Source of the DNA: Tritrichomonas musculus
Taxonomy: Eukaryota > Parabasalia > Tritrichomonadida > Tritrichomonadidae
NCBI GenBank assembly: GCA_039105265.1
Contig: JAPFFF010000005.1
Location: 5,751,501-5,815,500, forward strand
DNA length: 64,000 nucleotides
Direction of reading: 5' to 3'
Below are positions 30,006 through 40,965 of the stretch, piece after piece. The notes under the pieces were generated by a model. It ran no database searches. It was not told the DNA's origin and saw only the letters and a program-made list of their open reading frames with translations. The translations under genes were made by a program, and so were the position numbers. Each line of letters starts with the position of its first letter. Position 1 is the first letter of the stretch.

Positions 30006-30320
30006 TAACTAAAATTATTTATGATATTTAATAAAAAAAATCAATCATTTATTTGATTTCTCATATACATATTATAATAAATAAATTATATTTTATAATA
30101 TAGTTAATTTCGTAATATTTTTTAATTGAGATATATTGAAAAATAATCCTATCGGACGTGAAAATTCCGGAATTGAGTTTATATGAAGATATCTATAATA
30201 CTATAGATTTTTATTGATTCAATAAATTATTTCAGTTTTGGAGAAATAAGGTCAATTATAATATGTACGTTTTAATGTCGGACAAATTTCAGTTGAATTT
30301 TTAATAACAGATTTTTCTTT
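30006..30320. other. Intergenic, AT-rich
   Basis: No gene or repeat is recognised. It separates the HECT gene from the repeat-protein gene on the same strand. Confidence 0.5.
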
Positions 30321-30327
30321 TCAATTT
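30321..30327 (+). promoter_or_regulatory. Initiator-like element upstream of the repeat-protein gene
   Basis: TCAATTT lies 45 bases before the ATG at 30372, which supports that ATG over the upstream TTG that would extend the frame. Confidence 0.4.
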
Positions 30328-30371
30328 TGAAAATAATCATAATAGAAAAAGTGAAGCAATCTCAAAATCAA

Positions 30372-31835
30372 ATGCTGGGGAAATCAACTGATTCTAAGAT
30401 TCGTTTCAGGAGAATTATTCCTCGAGACGATCTTACTGAAATTAAAGATCATGTAACACATGATAGTATCGAATTTCGAGATAAATATCAATGGGAAACA
30501 ATGTACAATGGTACATATCGCAAACTCCCATATAGTGCACGTGAATTAATACCTCCACCACCAACATCCATCAGTTTAGGTGGAGGCAAATTAGCCCCAA
30601 CTCGAGATGAAATGAGATCAAATTATATGAATACTTTCCATCCATTTAGAAGAGAAGATTTTGCTAAAAAAGAACCACCAATTCCAGACTCACAATTTTT
30701 ACCACGCGATCATGCTGTACCCAAATTATCAATGGCACAATTAGGAATGTCAGAAACCAGTTCTTTACCAAGAGATCCATATACAGCAACTCAAACCGCA
30801 AGGGCTATTGCAAAAGATCAGCGATCTGAGCATTTCCCACCAGGTTTTGATCGATCAAATTACTCAACAACTACCAGTTCTTCGTATCGAAAGCCAGAAC
30901 CAGTTGACCAGCCAGTTAGTGATGGCTTCAAAAACAGAGTTTCTATTCAATTTGATAAAAATGCTGGTCTTGGTCCTCACGAAAAAAGTTTAACAAAAAG
31001 AAGGTGGGCTCCGCCAAAACCTGATGCAGAACCTTTAGATCAGCATAACAAAAATTTCGATACAGGTTATAATAAACCTGATTATATGACAACAACGCGT
31101 GCATCTTATACAACAGACTCAAGATATAGGCATGCAGCCCCTCCACTGGCTCAGCCACCTCCATGCGCTGAATTTAGTAATGATGGGCCATATGCACCAA
31201 AATGGACAACAACAAACTCTCTGCAATTCACAAAGAAAACTCCTATTCCAAATGAAATCGATGTCGCAAATCTTAGAAAAACAAATTGGGCTCAGGGTTA
31301 TGATAAGAATGAATGGCCTACTCCAGAACCGCCAAAAACTGCCCGAAGATATCCAAAAGCGGAAAATCAAAATGCTTCTAATCAAGTATTTAGAGGTGAT
31401 GGTAGTATGGACTTCAAAACAACGGCAGGCGAGATGTTAACATATAATAAAGAAGCAGCAATGGGTGCTTTGATGCCACAGTCAAATGAAGCACGCCAAG
31501 ATCATATTAATGTCGGAAGTGATAAGCCAAATTACACAACAACCTTTACTGATATGAACAAATTAGCAGGAAAAGGCGGTCCTGCTGAAATTTGCGAAGA
31601 CTACTCAATAAAAAGAGGTCCTTGCTATGCAAGAGGCGGTGATTGGGATAGATATAAAGGTAAAGAGCTTATTGAAGAAAAAGAACATAGGCCTGTTGAA
31701 CCTACTGCGAAAGTGGATGGTTCATATTACAGAAGATCCCACTTCGACTTGGATTCTGCTAATCCTAAACCTAGTTACTTGACAACTTATTATGAAACTA
31801 TTTGTAGACCAGCATTGGAAAATCCTGATCATTAA
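30372..31835 (+). CDS. Y-x-T-T repeat protein, possibly axonemal or cytoskeletal
   Basis: I place the start at the ATG at 30372 (MLGKSTDSK), giving 487 residues. The frame is open to 30327, but only from a TTG codon. The protein is rich in P, Y, R and T and contains a loosely spaced motif of an aromatic or proline anchor followed by T-T: NYSTTTSSSY, DYMTTTRASY, KWTTTNSLQF, NYTTTFTDM, SYLTTYYET, roughly every 50-60 residues. I see no catalytic domain, signal peptide or membrane span. Repeats of this kind occur in microtubule-inner and other axoneme-associated proteins, and trichomonads are flagellated, so a microtubule-binding role is a reasonable guess. I do not recognise a named family. Confidence 0.55.
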   Translation: MLGKSTDSKIRFRRIIPRDDLTEIKDHVTHDSIEFRDKYQWETMYNGTYRKLPYSARELIPPPPTSISLGGGKLAPTRDEMRSNYMNTFHPFRREDFAKKEPPIPDSQFLPRDHAVPKLSMAQLGMSETSSLPRDPYTATQTARAIAKDQRSEHFPPGFDRSNYSTTTSSSYRKPEPVDQPVSDGFKNRVSIQFDKNAGLGPHEKSLTKRRWAPPKPDAEPLDQHNKNFDTGYNKPDYMTTTRASYTTDSRYRHAAPPLAQPPPCAEFSNDGPYAPKWTTTNSLQFTKKTPIPNEIDVANLRKTNWAQGYDKNEWPTPEPPKTARRYPKAENQNASNQVFRGDGSMDFKTTAGEMLTYNKEAAMGALMPQSNEARQDHINVGSDKPNYTTTFTDMNKLAGKGGPAEICEDYSIKRGPCYARGGDWDRYKGKELIEEKEHRPVEPTAKVDGSYYRRSHFDLDSANPKPSYLTTYYETICRPALENPDH

Positions 31836-32059
31836 ATTATTGCAATTATTAATTGTTTAAATAAAATTAAATTTTTGAAATCTTTACTCTCGTTTTAATC
31901 TTTAACCTCAATTACGAAACAAAAGCTATACTTATCAAATAAAGATTCGGATATAATAAAAAATTACCTTTGTTTCAAATATATGTCAAAATAATATTTT
32001 CCGTTATAAAATTACTCCACAGATTGGATTTAGACAACACATGAAAACTGTCAAATACA

Positions 32060-32077
32060 TTAAGTAATATTACTTAA
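32060..32077. repeat. Perfect 18-bp palindrome
   Basis: TTAAGTAATATTACTTAA reads identically on both strands. It lies 225 bases after the stop of the repeat-protein gene. Confidence 0.8.
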
Positions 32078-32111
32078 GTTTGGCTTTTTATAATTATTAA
32101 TAATAATTAAT

Positions 32112-32137
32112 TATGAATAAAACTAATTTTATTCATA
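32112..32137. repeat. Perfect hairpin, 11-bp stem and 4-base loop
   Basis: TATGAATAAAA and TTTTATTCATA pair across a CTAA loop. It could be a chance product of AT-rich sequence. Confidence 0.7.
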
Positions 32138-32203
32138 TTTGATTGGCCTATAAAAATGATAAAGATATAATTTCATGTTTTTATATTTGAACAACCGAAA
32201 ACT

Positions 32204-32204
<1 letters not shown>

Positions 32205-32240
<36 letters not shown>
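32205..32240. repeat. Poly-A run of 36 bases
   Basis: An uninterrupted A-run with no recognisable retroelement body on either side. Confidence 0.8.
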
Positions 32241-32242
<2 letters not shown>

Positions 32243-34368
32243 CAAAGAAAGAAGAGAACGGTAGACACTAAACCGTTTATAATTTTTTCAAAATTTTGAT
32301 TTCGAAAAACGATTGATTTTGAATATTTTAAATTTTTAGTTTGAATTTTTATTAAGCACAAATATAATAAAAAATTTAATCTATTAGATTTATTATAATT
32401 ATTATTTTAAATGAGAAATTTATGTTTTTTAAAATCAGAATTGAGAACTTTACAAGATTTCCTCTCAATTTCAAATCCGTCTTTTCTCTCCAATTTCATA
32501 ACAAATTTTTGAAATATTGATAAAATCATCGTTATCATATATGTATTTTCTGATGGCTAAATTTCATTGAATTTGGTGCGCTGCATTTTTCGTAACAGAA
32601 ATATGATTTACTTATTTAAGTTTATTTTTTTAGAAATATAAATTCCTAATGATGATTATCAATAATCAACAGGATATTTTATGTTTTGGAGCTTCATTTC
32701 ATCAAATCATCAAAAAAATTACATATCTAATTTTATATACATTAGCCAAGTCCAACATTATTAGGCAAGAAATTCCAATTTATACCAACCAAAAAGCAAA
32801 TATATGATACTTTTATGAAATAAATGATCAATAAAATGATTTTTATAGAAAAGTTTTAACCAATTACGATATAGCCTATTACGATCAACATTTGAATTTA
32901 AAAGTCATTATTTTTTTATAGTAATATCTTGTTTTCTATCGCATTAAATATATCATAATTAATAATTTAATTTTATTATATGTCATTAAATAAAATTTAT
33001 TAAATATAATCATATTTGTTATAAATTCGATAGTTTCGACCCTTCTGAAAGAAGAGGTATTCATGTGAAGTGAAAACTCGTTATTTGATTTTTTTATTTT
33101 TACTTTAATTGAATGAATATTTTATCTTATGAAAAAATATTAAGATTATTTAGTTCTATATATCCAATACTGATATTTGCCATAATTGGTTTTAATGGAT
33201 GTTGAGAATTTAAAAACCATTTAAAAAATAATGTTTCGTCTATATCTCGGGTCAAATAAAATATTTATGAATTACAAATCAATAATAATGTTTTGTATTT
33301 TATTTATAAAATATATTATCTGTTGTATTTCCAATTTATTAGCCATATATAGATTTAAATATTAATTCACATAAAAAAATAAAGAAAATGACTTATTTCT
33401 CAATTATTTTACGAATTAATTATATACTAATTGTACAATATAATAGTAATAAATATTTATATAAATTTTATTATGTAAACAAGTTACTTTATACTCTCAT
33501 TTTAAAGAAAAATGTAATTAATATTTTGCATTATTTTGAATTATTTTTCATCGTATTTTTGTACGTTATTATTTTTTAGTGACGTGAGATGATTATTTTG
33601 GGTGAAGTGAAGTTAATAGCGAAGTGATTATTGAAAAATATAAATTTGCTCATCTTCATAAAAATATTATTAAAAATATTTTTTATAAAGTATAATTATT
33701 AATTACTATATTATAAAAATAATTATAATATTTAAAATATTGTAAACTAAAAAATAATCACAATACAAACCAACTTATTTTTTAAAAAATTCAATTGACA
33801 AACATCGTTTAATTGAATTTTTCATTTTTTATTTGTTAATTTATCTATCTAATATATTATGTAAAACTTAAATATAAAATTAATATAGTATATAAATAAT
33901 AATATCTATTATATATATAAAATAAAATAATGTTTTAATCAAAATACTACTAGGATATAAAATGTTTATTATTTCAATATAAAAAATATAATAACTGAAA
34001 AAGTTAAAAATTTATTAAAAATAGAATAAAATATAAACAAGTGTATCTCTAGAAAATAAATGTTTTTTAAACATATAAGTATTAATATGTTATCAAGATA
34101 TATATTCTATAATAATTAATAAAACAAAATTATATATATATTTATATTTCATCAATTTTTATAAAAAAAAAATTATATAGCCTCTCAATTATAAAACGAT
34201 TTTTATTCAGAAAAATGAAAATAGAAATATCTCAAAAATAGGAGTATAAAATTCTTATAAATTAAAGTACATTCTTAGTAACAAAATAAAAATAAAGAAA
34301 ATATGATCAATATTACAATATTTCGTCAATTTCTCTACATGAATACCTCTAAGAAAGACTAAAAAAAA

Positions 34369-37300
34369 TTACTGACCAGTTCCAAGCTTGCTTAATGAAC
34401 TGTTGCCCAGGTCTTCGCCCATCTGGCTTAATGAGAAACTGATGCCACTTTGAGGTGATACGATGTATGCTGGCTGGTTTCCTTTGCCTTTGAGGTAGAC
34501 TTCTCCTCGTGGCTCAATCTGGAAGTCCAATTCTTTAATTAAGTCGTACGTGTCTTGCGAGATCTGGATGCGCCCTGGGTAGTCTGTGCTCTGAAGACGT
34601 GACGCAATGTTGATTGGGTCTCCAATGATGTCGAATGTTGGCTTGTCTGTTCCGAGAACTCCCGCAATAAGAGGACCGCCGGTGTTGATTCCAATTCGAA
34701 CTGACAGAAGCGCGCTCAGTTTGACGTTCATGTCTTCGATGTTCTGCAGCGCATCAAGACCAAATCGAACCATCTGCTCAGCGTGCGAAACTGGTGGATC
34801 GTCTGGATTGAAAAGTCCTCCTGCGCACATGTAAACATCGCCAATCAGCTTGATCTTAAGAAGCATGTCGTACTTCGTGATCGCATCGTCATAGCCGCCC
34901 ATGATCGATGACAGGTTGCCCATGATTTCCTGTGGCGTCAGAGTCGCTGCGTAGTCTGAGAACTTCGCAATGTCGATGAACATGATCGTCGCGCTCGGAA
35001 CAGAGAATGAGATGTCCTTCTCGCCCTGATTCAAACGGATGACAATGCTGCGTGGAAGAATCTGGTAAAGGAGAGTCTCGCTCTGCTTCTTCGCTTCTTC
35101 TGCAATTTTCTGGTGCTTGATCATCTCCGTCTCATCGCGAAGAATGACAACAAAGCTTTCAATGTCGCCTTTGCTTTCAAGCTTCTTCTTCTTCTTTTCT
35201 TCATCGTCATCATCGTCGTCGTCACTTTTTGCGTCGAGGTGTTCGTTGTCTTCTGTCATGCCGAAGATCATGATCTGGCATGGAACTTCGTTGTCATCGT
35301 CCGTTAAACAGATGACGTGGTCTTCGTATGAAAGAGGACTCTGCTTGTTCAGCATCAGGTAGATCTTGTTGTTCACAATCGCTCCGTTCTTCTCATCAAA
35401 AAGACTCGTCGAAATCGGCTGACCAAGAAGCTGCTCAGGTGTGAAGCCAAACATGCGATTCACCGACGGATTCACCATGTCAATCATGCCCGTCGCTGAA
35501 AGACAGATGATCGCATCCTGCGAGTTCTTGATGATTCCCTGGTCAGTGGATGAGTTGTTCGCACTTTTCTCTTCCGCTCGATCCAACAGATAAGAAACAA
35601 GCTCGTTGTCGTTGATGATTGCAATTGGTGACACCCTTCTCAGCAAAAGAAGACAAGCTTTGTAAGCCTCAGTCAAAATAATTGTCAATCTGATCATCAG
35701 CACAAATGCAAGAAAAACAATGAACAATGAGCAGCACATGAAAATCAAGTGAATCTCTTTGAACTTCTTGTCGTAGTTCTCACTAATCACATCCCAACGA
35801 TCATCAATTTGGTTGAGTCTTGGAATTGCATGATTCGTTGCCAAGTGAAGAAGTTGGGCTGGAACTTCGTCTTTTTTGGCATCAACGGTGTGATTGTAAG
35901 CGTCAACATTGACTGTCATTTCTTTGATGCTGTTCGTGAAGAAGATCAGCAGGTTTCTCAAGGAGCCGCACTGGTACATCTCGTGATAAGAAGAGTCGTC
36001 AGGATCTGGCTCGCAGGCTTCTCTATAAGTAAGCTCATCAATTTTTCCATCTTCGCCATTTGAACTTGGAATTCCATCTGCTCCTTGAAGTATCTTTTCG
36101 GTAGCACTGTTCAGCTCTTCAAAGTTACGATCAATGAGCTCAGGCAGCATTGTTTTATTTAAGAACTTAGAGTTTGTAATGAGCTCGTTGTCAGCGAGTA
36201 TGTAGTGCATGATCCAGTCTGTCAGACGAATGATCAATACTTTCCTGAATCGACTGTTAAGAATCCAGTTGCCAAGGTAGTGGTACTTCTCGTTGTATGA
36301 CTGGACATTCTCGAGTTGGAAGTAAGTCAAAACAATGTTGCCCATGAAACAGAAGAAGATGATGATGCAAAAGACAAGTGGAATTGAATACTTCCCTTTC
36401 TTGTCTGGCTCATTGTGATGAATGTTGATCGCCAAGTTGTCTTCTTCAATTGCGTTGTGATTGGCTGCATTGGAATCGGTTGGATTGTGTCTCAAAGGCT
36501 TCATTGCGTTCATTTTGGCATCACGTGGAAGATCGAGAAGTAACTTCACAAAGAACATGATCTCACGAATGTACAAGAAGAAGAATGTGCACGACAAAAG
36601 GACTGTGATCACTGCATAAACAATTGAAAGAATCAGTTTGATCCTGTAAATGACATTTGAATCATGATCTGAATCCTCTTCATTCATTTCAATAAGCAAC
36701 TCTCGAGTCTCTTGGAATGAAGGATAAATGTTCATCAGATTTGTCAGTATGTGACAGTAATCTGAATTGTTTGTGAACATGTCAGTAATTGTTGTCTCAT
36801 TCAAGTTCACAATTTGTGACTCTGACATGAAAATGAAAAGAAGAGCTGTCTTCAAGTTCGTCAAGAACGGTGGAATAACAGACTGGCTGCCATCTTCTTC
36901 AGTAGCGCAATAATAGAGGGGAGTTGTGTCTCTAAAAAGAGTTGCTCCATATTTGAAAACGTTGACTCCTTCGCCTGAAAGTTGTGAAACATCAATCAAG
37001 AAGTCACTGAAGATGTCTCGCGCAAGCACATTGAAGTACACTGTGTTGTTGTTGTATGAGTCTGATCGTAAGAATGGCGACTCTTTGATCTTGTCTTTCG
37101 CGGTCAAATTTGAAATGAATGAGTCGATTTTGATCTGGTTCGTGTAATTTCCCCATTTGTACAAAATCATCGTCGCGGCCGAGTAAGTGTAAAGCTGGAT
37201 CTTGTTCACCATCTCAATTCGTGTCATCTGCCTTTCCCTGTCATCGAAGAAGTTGTTGAAATAGATGAAGATGAAAAGTGCAAATCCGAGACCAAGAGCG

Positions 37301-39399
37301 AACAAGAAGATGCTCACAAAAATTAATGGTGCAAGCTTGTTTGCTTTCTTCGTCTCTGTTGAGTGTTGAAGCGCAAGTCTGATTCTTGATTGCGTGATCA
37401 ACGACTTTCCAATCTCTTCTTCAACTTGGCCGTCCAAAATACTCGATGATGAAGCAGTTGAATTGAAAGAGTTCTTGCTGCTGTTTGCTGATGAGACTGA
37501 ATTGTTGCCTCCAGCGGGCTTCTTGTTGTTTCGTATGTAGTTGCCTTTCGTGTCAATGATGTTCTTCTTCAGGTACTCTGGGAATGTCTTAACAAAAAGT
37601 CGGAATGCCATGTCAACGTTGAAGTTCTTGCCTGACTCAATCAGGTCGCTTTTGTGCTTGTTTTTAATAGCGCAAGCAAAGTCCGTCTGGCATTCAATTG
37701 CAAAGTGGCAGAATTCGTCACGATATGGAATTGAGTTGGGAAAGTCAACCAGCGCCTCGTTCCAAAGAGATCGCGTCTTGTTGATTCGATCTTTCAGTTG
37801 GTAAAGATAGGTCACATCAACTCCGTGATCGTTAACTGCCTTGCATCGTCCTTTGTGGTCTGCGTTCGGATTGATCAGCCAAAAACTGGTAACGTCTTCT
37901 TCTAACTCTTTTGTTGCTTCGTTGAGTTCGTTGAGTTTCTCGCACGCAATCAGCGAGCTTGATGACTGGCGAAGCATTTTGATCTTCTGGATTTGGTAGA
38001 TGAAGAAGCGATGCGTGAACTTCGTGTCGCGTCGTTTGGTGATCACATTGAACAGCATGTTCAGGTAGCGGGAATTCGATGGGAAGTAAGAAATCGATCT
38101 CATGCACTGCATAATAGCTTCAACTGATTTGTGCGAGTTCAGAATGAACTTGATCAGGACGAAGTCAAGGTACGGAACAACGTGGTTCTGAATAACATAG
38201 TAAAGAACCGAAAGTGCGCGTGACTCTGAATGGTCAAGTTTGAGTTTCATGAAAACTTCAATTCGTTCTTCTTCTGTGATTCTGTCATTTTTGTCTCCGG
38301 ATTCTCCTTCCTCGCCTTCTGGAACAGCTGACAAAATCTTCTTCAGGCGCTTGAATCGGCGGTATGAGTAAATAATCGCTGCTGTAAATGCCGCAATCAA
38401 AAGTACAAAGAAGACAACTAAATTGATAATCAAAATGGTCGTGTTTCCGTTCTTCTTGTCTTTGAATATTTTCTCAAAGTCAAAGAAATTTGAGACGAGT
38501 TTTAATACATCTAGGAGGACTGCAAAAATTTCAATCCCAAGGAAGTAGCAATTCCATCTGGCTGATATGAATGGTTGGAAAGTAAGAAGGTATACGATGA
38601 CAACGCCAAACATGATATGAAAAACGATAAATGGGTGGATTACCCAATCTGGGAAAATTAAGAAGCAAGTTTCGAAGATCGTAAATAGAGATGTTGATAA
38701 AATTATATAAATATATGGTCTGTGATCAAATACGGCTATTGGTGAAGGTGAAATATAAGCTGAAACTCCAATTATTGACGATGAATAAAAGAAAATGGCT
38801 ATGCAAACGATATACTCAATAAGAGAAACAACAAAATATGCGTACATTTGAGGTGAACCTGAAACATCATTTTCAACTACTTCAAAAAATGAATGTCCCG
38901 TTATATGTGCGATAGGAACAAGCATTATTGGAATGATTAATTCAATGCATATTCTTGTAGGGTAAAGTGAAATTTTAGAAAATCTTCTTTGCGTCTTATA
39001 AAATAGTAATTGAAAAGCAATTATTACAATAAGAAATACAACAACTATAGTGAAAATTACAAAAGGAATCAAATAATCATCTGGGGTTTTGTAAACGGGT
39101 GAAAGAGGTGCTACATAATGAATAATTCTAGCGAAATCGCAAAAAGAATGTCCATCTTTAGCTTCATTAATTTTAATCCAAAATGTAGTTGAATGGAGCC
39201 ACATTGATACATATATTATTTGAATTGTTAAAAGTATAACATAAACAAGATAAAATATATAATGGGGATGAACGAATTGTGTAGTAAAATCAAAAAAAGG
39301 ATCGAAATTTTTGGAAACAAATCCATCGGAGGATGTTCTAATTTCCGAACGACGAGATGTTTCTGATTGTGAAGCAGCAGATGCCTCTAAGGTATTCAT
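34369..39399 (-). CDS. Receptor-type class III adenylyl cyclase with PAS domain
   Basis: A 1,676-residue polytopic protein. About eight hydrophobic segments lie in residues 45-350, and further membrane segments lie near 705, 945, 1035 and 1250, flanking two asparagine-rich extracellular-type regions. A PAS domain follows at about 1,300-1,400 (NSQDAIICLSATGMIDMVNP, RMFGFTPEQLLGQPI). The catalytic domain occupies about 1,465-1,650. Both metal-binding aspartates are present (MFIDIAKFSD, D1476; KLIGDVYMCAGG, D1521). The adenine-selecting lysine (K1517) and a D in TFDIIGDPINIASRL are present, as are the transition-state N and R. It should therefore make cAMP as a homodimer. An initiator-like TCATTTA lies 15 bases before the ATG. 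The last 466 bases are duplicated at the right end of the window. The first 280 or so codons are more AT-rich than the rest. Confidence 0.85.
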   Translation of the reverse strand: MNTLEASAASQSETSRRSEIRTSSDGFVSKNFDPFFDFTTQFVHPHYIFYLVYVILLTIQIIYVSMWLHSTTFWIKINEAKDGHSFCDFARIIHYVAPLSPVYKTPDDYLIPFVIFTIVVVFLIVIIAFQLLFYKTQRRFSKISLYPTRICIELIIPIMLVPIAHITGHSFFEVVENDVSGSPQMYAYFVVSLIEYIVCIAIFFYSSSIIGVSAYISPSPIAVFDHRPYIYIILSTSLFTIFETCFLIFPDWVIHPFIVFHIMFGVVIVYLLTFQPFISARWNCYFLGIEIFAVLLDVLKLVSNFFDFEKIFKDKKNGNTTILIINLVVFFVLLIAAFTAAIIYSYRRFKRLKKILSAVPEGEEGESGDKNDRITEEERIEVFMKLKLDHSESRALSVLYYVIQNHVVPYLDFVLIKFILNSHKSVEAIMQCMRSISYFPSNSRYLNMLFNVITKRRDTKFTHRFFIYQIQKIKMLRQSSSSLIACEKLNELNEATKELEEDVTSFWLINPNADHKGRCKAVNDHGVDVTYLYQLKDRINKTRSLWNEALVDFPNSIPYRDEFCHFAIECQTDFACAIKNKHKSDLIESGKNFNVDMAFRLFVKTFPEYLKKNIIDTKGNYIRNNKKPAGGNNSVSSANSSKNSFNSTASSSSILDGQVEEEIGKSLITQSRIRLALQHSTETKKANKLAPLIFVSIFLFALGLGFALFIFIYFNNFFDDRERQMTRIEMVNKIQLYTYSAATMILYKWGNYTNQIKIDSFISNLTAKDKIKESPFLRSDSYNNNTVYFNVLARDIFSDFLIDVSQLSGEGVNVFKYGATLFRDTTPLYYCATEEDGSQSVIPPFLTNLKTALLFIFMSESQIVNLNETTITDMFTNNSDYCHILTNLMNIYPSFQETRELLIEMNEEDSDHDSNVIYRIKLILSIVYAVITVLLSCTFFFLYIREIMFFVKLLLDLPRDAKMNAMKPLRHNPTDSNAANHNAIEEDNLAINIHHNEPDKKGKYSIPLVFCIIIFFCFMGNIVLTYFQLENVQSYNEKYHYLGNWILNSRFRKVLIIRLTDWIMHYILADNELITNSKFLNKTMLPELIDRNFEELNSATEKILQGADGIPSSNGEDGKIDELTYREACEPDPDDSSYHEMYQCGSLRNLLIFFTNSIKEMTVNVDAYNHTVDAKKDEVPAQLLHLATNHAIPRLNQIDDRWDVISENYDKKFKEIHLIFMCCSLFIVFLAFVLMIRLTIILTEAYKACLLLLRRVSPIAIINDNELVSYLLDRAEEKSANNSSTDQGIIKNSQDAIICLSATGMIDMVNPSVNRMFGFTPEQLLGQPISTSLFDEKNGAIVNNKIYLMLNKQSPLSYEDHVICLTDDDNEVPCQIMIFGMTEDNEHLDAKSDDDDDDDEEKKKKKLESKGDIESFVVILRDETEMIKHQKIAEEAKKQSETLLYQILPRSIVIRLNQGEKDISFSVPSATIMFIDIAKFSDYAATLTPQEIMGNLSSIMGGYDDAITKYDMLLKIKLIGDVYMCAGGLFNPDDPPVSHAEQMVRFGLDALQNIEDMNVKLSALLSVRIGINTGGPLIAGVLGTDKPTFDIIGDPINIASRLQSTDYPGRIQISQDTYDLIKELDFQIEPRGEVYLKGKGNQPAYIVSPQSGISFSLSQMGEDLGNSSLSKLGTGQ

Positions 39400-39414
39400 C
39401 TCAATAAATGAGAT

Positions 39415-39421
39415 TAAAATA
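39415..39421 (-). promoter_or_regulatory. Initiator-like element of the cyclase gene
   Basis: TCATTTA on the minus strand lies 15 bases before the ATG at 39399. Confidence 0.5.
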
Positions 39422-40069
39422 AAATTGTATTATGTTAATAACGTTCAAAATATTTTTGTATATATATTCAAAAAAATTCGATTCTAATTGTGATTATAGT
39501 TATAATTAATAGTAATTTTCGAAGATATGAAAATTATATCAATTTATTCAAAGATTGATTTATAAGAAAAAAATTGAATGAAAATTGTTGTTTATATTGA
39601 TATTTGAAAAAAAATTGAATGAAAATTATTTACTTTTTTTGAAAATAAGGAACTTTTCATTGCATGTTTAAATATTTGAAATAAATTCATTCAAAAAAAA
39701 TTCAATTGAGCTGGACTTATTTCTGAAGAGATGGGCTTTTTCTTGATACTTTGGTTTTAATTAAAAAAATTGAGATTACAAGTTATTTTGAATATATTTT
39801 TGCAAAAAGTTATTTTTTATTATTTCTATTTTAACTTTTGATAAAAACCGCATATAACATTCTCAAAATTGAGAAAAGCGAACTTTATTAAATCAAGTTT
39901 TTTTCTCTCAATTTTCCTATCAATCTTTTTTTGGACGACTATAAAGTTGGATTCAAAAAGCTTAGAACAAACTTTTTCAATTTTCATAGAAAAGTATTCA
40001 ATTTTGTTCGAGTTTGTGTTTTTTTCTGAGGTCCTCTGAAAATGAAAAAGTGACATGTATTTAAAAATA
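39422..40069. other. Intergenic, AT-rich
   Basis: A direct repeat of AAAAAATTGAATGAAAATT occurs near 39570 and 39608. A 76-codon minus-strand ORF (39826-40056) looks like chance. No gene is supported. Confidence 0.5.
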
Positions 40070-40426
40070 TTAAGGTTCTCCTTTCAAATTCAATAGATTA
40101 AATTCAATTAGACTTCACAAATAAAATATGCATAAATATCGTCTTTAAAAACGAATTAAAATATAATATTTACGCAGATATATATTTTAAATTATTAAAT
40201 AAAAACATTTTCATGATATCTTATCGATTTTATTTTTTTTTACAGATTGAAATCATAAAATTAAAAAATCGATATAAATTTGAAAAAAATAAGATTTAAT
40301 CGTTAAGGTCAAATTTTTATATTTTTAACCAAAACTTTTTCCGAAAAATGTTCTATTGAATTATATATTCTATGAGTTAATTCAATATTGAATTATTTAC
40401 ATTTTTTTAGGGAAGGAGAACCTTAA
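40070..40426. mobile_element. MITE-like element with TTAAGGTTCTCCTT termini
   Basis: TTAAGGTTCTCCTT at the left end is matched by AAGGAGAACCTTAA at the right end, giving 357 bp with TTAA on both sides and no ORF. Its TTAAGGT start resembles the element at 16542-16768, so both may be mobilised by one transposase family. Confidence 0.6.
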
Positions 40427-40635
40427 AAAATAAATAATAAAGTATTAATTAAATATTATTTTTATTTAATGATAAACTTTTCCTTTTCGGTTAATCGTTG
40501 GCTTTGGCATATCTATTTTTGATAAGAATTTTTCTGGTAAAATTCGGCAAATTTTCGAACTTTCAGCACAATTTAAACGGTTGCATTGACTATTTACAAA
40601 ATCCAAATTAGATAATTTTCTAAAGAAAGCATTTG

Positions 40636-40689
40636 ATTCAAAAATAAAGCTTTCAATTTAAAAAGTATTCAAAAATAAAGCTTTCAATT
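40636..40689 (+). repeat. Short tandem duplication
   Basis: The segment TTCAAAAATAAAGCTTTCAA occurs twice about 31 bases apart. Just after it, near 40695-40713, TTCTACGCCACTTTTTGAA is an inverted copy of a piece of the transposase coding sequence at 41044-41062. Confidence 0.6.
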
Positions 40690-40965
40690 CATTTTTCTAC
40701 GCCACTTTTTGAAAACTTTTAAACTTTTTGAATACTTTTTTAATTCAATTTTTAGTCAATAATACATAATAATAGAGTTCAAATAGCTTTCCGATTCATC
40801 CAGCAATTCAAGGAACCAGATTCGGCTTCGCGCAGCCCTGTGGTGATCACTGGTGCGTATATTCCTGAAAAATTATGTAAAAATAAACAAATTTATATCA
40901 AAAAAAGTAAATAGTTATTATTTTAAGGTTAAATTTAAATTTTACGATTTTTTTGGTTAAATTTC

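Larger units (their letters stand above)
31836..34368. other. 2.5-kb AT-rich intergenic region
   Basis: No convincing gene. A 63-codon ORF at 33388-33579 has the composition of AT-rich noncoding DNA. Structures seen are a palindrome at 32060-32077, a hairpin at 32112-32137 and a 36-base A-run at 32205-32240. The rest is A/T-rich sequence between two convergent genes. Confidence 0.6.

Noticed and set aside
32205-32240. 36-base A-run as a possible retroposon tail
   Set aside because: No retroelement body or target duplication could be seen next to it.
33388-33579. 63-codon ORF in the AT-rich intergenic region
   Set aside because: Composition is that of random AT-rich DNA (I, L, Y, F, N, K) and there is no context.
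34369-34834. Poly-A next to the cyclase copies considered as a retrocopy signature
   Set aside because: The run is T-rich in the gene's own sense direction, immediately after the stop, so it is not a poly-A tail of a retrocopied transcript.
39826-40056. 76-codon minus-strand ORF upstream of the cyclase gene
   Set aside because: Lysine/phenylalanine-rich noise composition and no family resemblance.
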